The notes beneath the pieces are model-generated. The model made no database searches. It worked only from the letters and a program-made list of their open reading frames with translations, and was not told the origin of the DNA. A stretch of DNA of 5,894 bases, taken from an uncultured Flavobacteriales bacterium. GTDB taxonomy: Bacteria > Bacteroidota > Bacteroidia > Flavobacteriales_D > Parvicellaceae. Of this stretch, positions 3,693 to 5,894 are shown in pieces (position 1 is the stretch's first letter; each line of letters opens with the position of its first letter). The stretch is taken from contig CALDTD010000294.1 in the NCBI GenBank assembly GCA_937924345.1, forward strand, positions 1 through 5,894, given 5' to 3'. The position numbers and the translations under genes were made by a program.

Positions 3693-5894
3693 TTATCGTA
3701 ATAAAGTAACCACTCCTGTTTGTTTCTTATCTCCTCTATTTAGTCTTAATACATAATAATAAACTCCAGTAGGTAAATCTGCACCTCCAGATGAAGTTCC
3801 ATCCCAGTGGACTTCTAATTCAGTTGTTTTATAAACCTCTCTTCCCCATTTAGAAAGAATAATTAACTCTGCTTCTGCATAAGCATTGAAATATAAATTC
3901 CAGGTATCGTTTTTTCCATCACCATTTGGTGTAAATGTATTTGGTATTTCTATACATTCCATTTCACTAGTAACTTCAACTTTTTCAGATTTAGCCATAC
4001 ATCCTTTAGCGTCTTTTGCAACTACAAAGTATGTCCCTTCAGACACAAAGTTTAATGAAGGTTCGAAAGATCCATTTGACCATAAATAATCCACAAAACC
4101 ATTATTATTTCTAGTGTTTACTGACAGTGTAACGCCACCTTGCGCACACGTTAACTCCTCCATATTTATTGTTGCTTCTAATTCAGATGGAGTAACGATT
4201 AGTTCTTTATCTACTGATGCAGTACATCCATTAAAAGGAGAAGTGTAACTATAGGTAATTATATGATTTCCAATTCCTTCTAAAGATGGGTCAAAAGTAT
4301 TTGTACTTATTCCATTTACGGCATAGTTTCCTCCATCGGGCTCACCTCCAGTTAGCTCAAATGAATTACCAATTCCGCAAATTGTATCAAAAGGATTACA
4401 ATGTACAATAACCTCAGTAACACTTGCAAAGCCGCTAGCACAAGATGTACTTCCGCATGTTCCACCTTCAGCTCTAACAAAATAATTAGTAGAGTTTAAT
4501 GGAGAAACAGTAATTGAATTTCCCGTTCCTAAGGGCGTACCTCCACAACTATTTTCATACCAAACCCAGTCTGCTCCATTCACTAGCATTCCCCCTTGTA
4601 CACTTAGAGTTATTGTTTCTCCAGCACAGAAATCATTATTAGAAATTGTTATACCATCTGCTGCTACACTCCCGTTTAAAACTGTTACTGTAACACTTTC
4701 GCAATTTGTTTCTCCACAAGTACCTACAGCTCTTACAAAGTATGTTTCTGTACTAGTAGGTGAAACAGTTAATTGAGTACCAACTCCAATAGGAACAGCT
4801 CCGCATGCTCCTGTGTACCAAACCCAAACATAATCATTTGGTAAAGCAGCTCCATTTACACTTAAAGTGGTCGGTTGACCTGGACATGTATTATTTAATG
4901 AAACTGTTGCAGAAATTGGGTCTGGAACACCGGCCCCAACAGTTATAGTTTTATCAACACAATTTGAATTACCACATGTCCCTTCTCCCCTTACGTAATA
5001 AGTTGTATTTGCACTTGGAGAAACACTAATAGAGTTCCCTGTTCCAACAGGCCCGTTGCCACAAGATCCCAAGTACCATTGCCAAGTAGCATTTGTACCC
5101 AATTGCCCTCCAGAAACGGATAAAATTGTTGATCCACCTACACATATTGCTTCTTCTGTTGCTACAATAGAGTTTGGTTCAATAGTAATATCACTTGTGT
5201 TAATTAAGACACTTGCACAATTGGTTTCTCCACAAGTTCCTTCTGCTCTTACATAATAAGATGTTGGTCCAGCGGGGGAAACATTTATGGTGTTTCCTGT
5301 TCCGAGTGCAGTGCCTAATCCACAGCCGCCCTCGTACCAAGTCCAATTATCGCCATTTAAAAGTTGACCTCCATTTACAGTTAAATCTGTAGTCCCTCCA
5401 GGACAAACTATAGGGTTCGTTACTTGGATTGCAGTTGGAAGAACAGAATTTGGTAAAACGATAACAGAGGTATTCACACAGCTAGAATTATTACAGTCTC
5501 CTTCGGCTCGTACATAATATGTTGTAGTAACTGTAGGTGTAACACTTAAAGTGTTTCCACTTCCTAAATATATGCCACCACAAGAACTTGTATACCATTC
5601 CCAAGTTGCACCAGTTCCTAATGTTCCTCCATTTATAGATAATGTAACTGGAGTTCCAGGACAAATATTATTGTCCGAAGTTGTAATTCCTGTTGGATCA
5701 GTTGAAGATTCTTTTGCTGTAATTGTTGTATTTACACACCCTGTTGTGTTACAAGCTCCTTCTGCTCTTACAAAGTAATCTGTTGTAATTGCAGGGTTTA
5801 CGCTTATGGTTGTACCATTACCTACAAGTAAACCGCCACAAGCATCACTATACCAGTACCAATCAGCTGCAGTTCCTAAGCTTCCTCCTACTAC
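3693..5894 (-). CDS. large secreted repeat protein (adhesin-like) with T9SS type B sorting domain; N-terminus outside window
   Basis: C-terminal 733 residues of a cell-surface or secreted protein exported by the type IX secretion system. The frame stays open to the window edge with no stop, so the start lies further right. Domain order (visible residues): one partial and five full cysteine-containing Ig-like repeats at about 1-498, resembling the Ig-like domains that accompany CHU_C domains; a divergent module at about 499-569; a YLWSNG-type module at about 570-649; and the gliding-motility-associated type B sorting domain at 650-733, with NTFTPNGDGKND, KWGREVY, WDGT, LPTGVYYYVL and the closing TGVVTLLR. 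Such proteins act as adhesins or gliding proteins (SprB type), or sometimes enzymes with repeat tails; no catalytic domain is visible, so the function of the missing N-terminus is open. The porP/sprF-like gene begins at the base after the stop codon, which supports a cargo-partner pair. An internal GTG at 5475-5477 can be mistaken for the start. Confidence 0.92.
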   Translation of the reverse strand, partial: VVGGSLGTAADWYWYSDACGGLLVGNGTTISVNPAITTDYFVRAEGACNTTGCVNTTITAKESSTDPTGITTSDNNICPGTPVTLSINGGTLGTGATWEWYTSSCGGIYLGSGNTLSVTPTVTTTYYVRAEGDCNNSSCVNTSVIVLPNSVLPTAIQVTNPIVCPGGTTDLTVNGGQLLNGDNWTWYEGGCGLGTALGTGNTINVSPAGPTSYYVRAEGTCGETNCASVLINTSDITIEPNSIVATEEAICVGGSTILSVSGGQLGTNATWQWYLGSCGNGPVGTGNSISVSPSANTTYYVRGEGTCGNSNCVDKTITVGAGVPDPISATVSLNNTCPGQPTTLSVNGAALPNDYVWVWYTGACGAVPIGVGTQLTVSPTSTETYFVRAVGTCGETNCESVTVTVLNGSVAADGITISNNDFCAGETITLSVQGGMLVNGADWVWYENSCGGTPLGTGNSITVSPLNSTNYFVRAEGGTCGSTSCASGFASVTEVIVHCNPFDTICGIGNSFELTGGEPDGGNYAVNGISTNTFDPSLEGIGNHIITYSYTSPFNGCTASVDKELIVTPSELEATINMEELTCAQGGVTLSVNTRNNNGFVDYLWSNGSFEPSLNFVSEGTYFVVAKDAKGCMAKSEKVEVTSEMECIEIPNTFTPNGDGKNDTWNLYFNAYAEAELIILSKWGREVYKTTELEVHWDGTSSGGADLPTGVYYYVLRLNRGDKKQTGVVTLLR
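3696..3947 (-). other. type B T9SS sorting domain (gliding motility-associated C-terminal domain)
   Basis: The last 84 residues of the adhesin match the type B sorting domain (CHU_C / gliding_CTERM family) in both length and motif order: IPNTFTPNGDGKNDTWN at the start, a central strand ending SKWGREVYK, HWDGTSSGG, LPTGVYYYVLRL, and TGVVTLLR at the terminus. In known cases this domain directs transport across the outer membrane by the T9SS and depends on a PorP/SprF partner, which is encoded immediately downstream. Type A domains carry different motifs, so confusion is unlikely. Confidence 0.93.
3948..4187 (-). other. Ig-like linker module (YLWSNG type) before the sorting domain
   Basis: Protein segment of about 80 residues containing LTCAQGGVTLSV, DYLWSNGS, EGTYFVVAKDAKGCMAKS and MECIE. 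The order of a cysteine strand, a YxWSNG turn, a GTYxVxxxDxxGC strand and closing beta strands matches the short repeats found in SprB-like gliding adhesins and other T9SS cargo. Three cysteines (LTC, KGC, MEC) are visible. It links the module before it to the type B sorting domain. Confidence 0.65.
4188..4400 (-). other. divergent GG-rich beta module after the repeat array
   Basis: Protein segment of about 71 residues that breaks the repeat pattern. It starts CNPFDTICGIG, then SFELTGGEPDGGNYAVNG, STNTFDPSLEGIGNHIITYSY and a second cysteine in NGCTAS before DKELIV. This pattern (a TGGxPxGGxY start followed by FDPxxxGxGxHxITYxYT) recurs in Bacteroidota surface proteins with CHU_C ends and is probably another Ig-like fold. 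It has no W-x-WY core. Domain assignment rests on pattern memory only. Confidence 0.6.
4401..5894 (-). repeat. tandem array of six Ig-like repeats (about 258 bp period) inside the adhesin gene
   Basis: Units by coordinate: R1 5667-5894 (lacks about 10 N-terminal residues at the window edge), R2 5409-5666, R3 5148-5408, R4 4890-5147, R5 4632-4889, R6 4401-4631. Full units R2 to R5 are 86, 87, 86 and 86 residues long; R6 is shorter and passes into the next domain. Each begins [ITVF]C[PVA]G, has W-x-WY about 22 residues in, then a CG pair, G-x-G followed by a short strand, [YF][YF]VR[AG] and a closing pair of cysteines (for example GTCGETNC). Cysteines sit at positions 2, 29, 58 and 63 of R2, and equivalents occur in the others, suggesting two disulfides per domain. 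DNA is most alike over the VRAEG stretch. The register is clear; the array probably continues beyond the window. Confidence 0.9.

Noticed and set aside
3886..4089. Plus-strand open frame opposite the sorting domain and linker module
   Set aside because: The minus strand codes for clear conserved domains here; the plus-strand product shows no recognisable pattern.
5056..5778. Plus-strand open frames at 5056-5256 and 5551-5778 that resemble each other
   Set aside because: They resemble each other only because they are antisense to the same repeat unit of the adhesin gene.
4401..5894. Regular repeats considered as a CRISPR array or non-coding satellite
   Set aside because: The period is about 258 bp, a multiple of three, units are continuous coding sequence with conserved protein motifs, and there are no short identical repeats with unique spacers.
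1..5894. Mobile element, defence system or wholly new system
   Set aside because: No transposase, integrase, inverted repeats, toxin-antitoxin pair, nuclease-effector cassette or unassigned large gene is present; all genes fall in recognisable families.

Overview
The window reads as AT-rich chromosomal DNA (about one third G+C by eye) from a gliding or surface-active member of the Bacteroidota, most likely class Flavobacteriia. The main evidence is a PorP/SprF-family outer-membrane protein gene directly next to a large repeat protein that ends in a type B type IX secretion (T9SS) sorting domain. Supporting evidence is an endonuclease III that lacks the iron-sulfur cysteines, a DUF1573 protein, and the absence of convincing Shine-Dalgarno sequences.

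Layout from left to right: the 3' third of anmK (cell-wall recycling kinase, + strand, 1-366) converges on a block of six minus-strand genes. About 150 bp of very AT-rich non-coding DNA separates them and holds a weak A/T-only hairpin. In transcription order (right to left) the minus-strand genes are: the C-terminal 733 residues of a large secreted repeat protein (3693-5894, N-terminus beyond the window); a porP/sprF-like gene whose ATG directly abuts the adhesin stop codon; a small exported DUF1573 protein; a low-molecular-weight protein-tyrosine phosphatase; a tetrapyrrole-methylase-fold SAM methyltransferase related to RsmI; and nth (endonuclease III). Gaps are 0, 33, 9, 2 and 9 bp, so a single transcription unit is plausible, although it mixes cell-surface and housekeeping functions.

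The adhesin and the PorP/SprF protein probably work as a pair. The repeat protein carries an N-terminal signal (not visible) for Sec and a C-terminal type B domain for T9SS. By analogy with SprB/SprF, the cognate PorP/SprF protein assists its secretion or anchoring at the outer membrane. The visible part has one partial and five full Ig-like repeats of 77 to 87 residues with four regularly placed cysteines each, then two divergent linker domains, then the sorting domain. The phosphatase, methyltransferase and endonuclease III have no evident functional link to secretion.

I see no tRNA, rRNA, CRISPR array, insertion sequence, riboswitch or attachment site, and no clearly undescribed system. 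The points most worth checking are the cluster-less endonuclease III, the repeat architecture of the adhesin, and the joining of housekeeping genes to a T9SS cargo operon.
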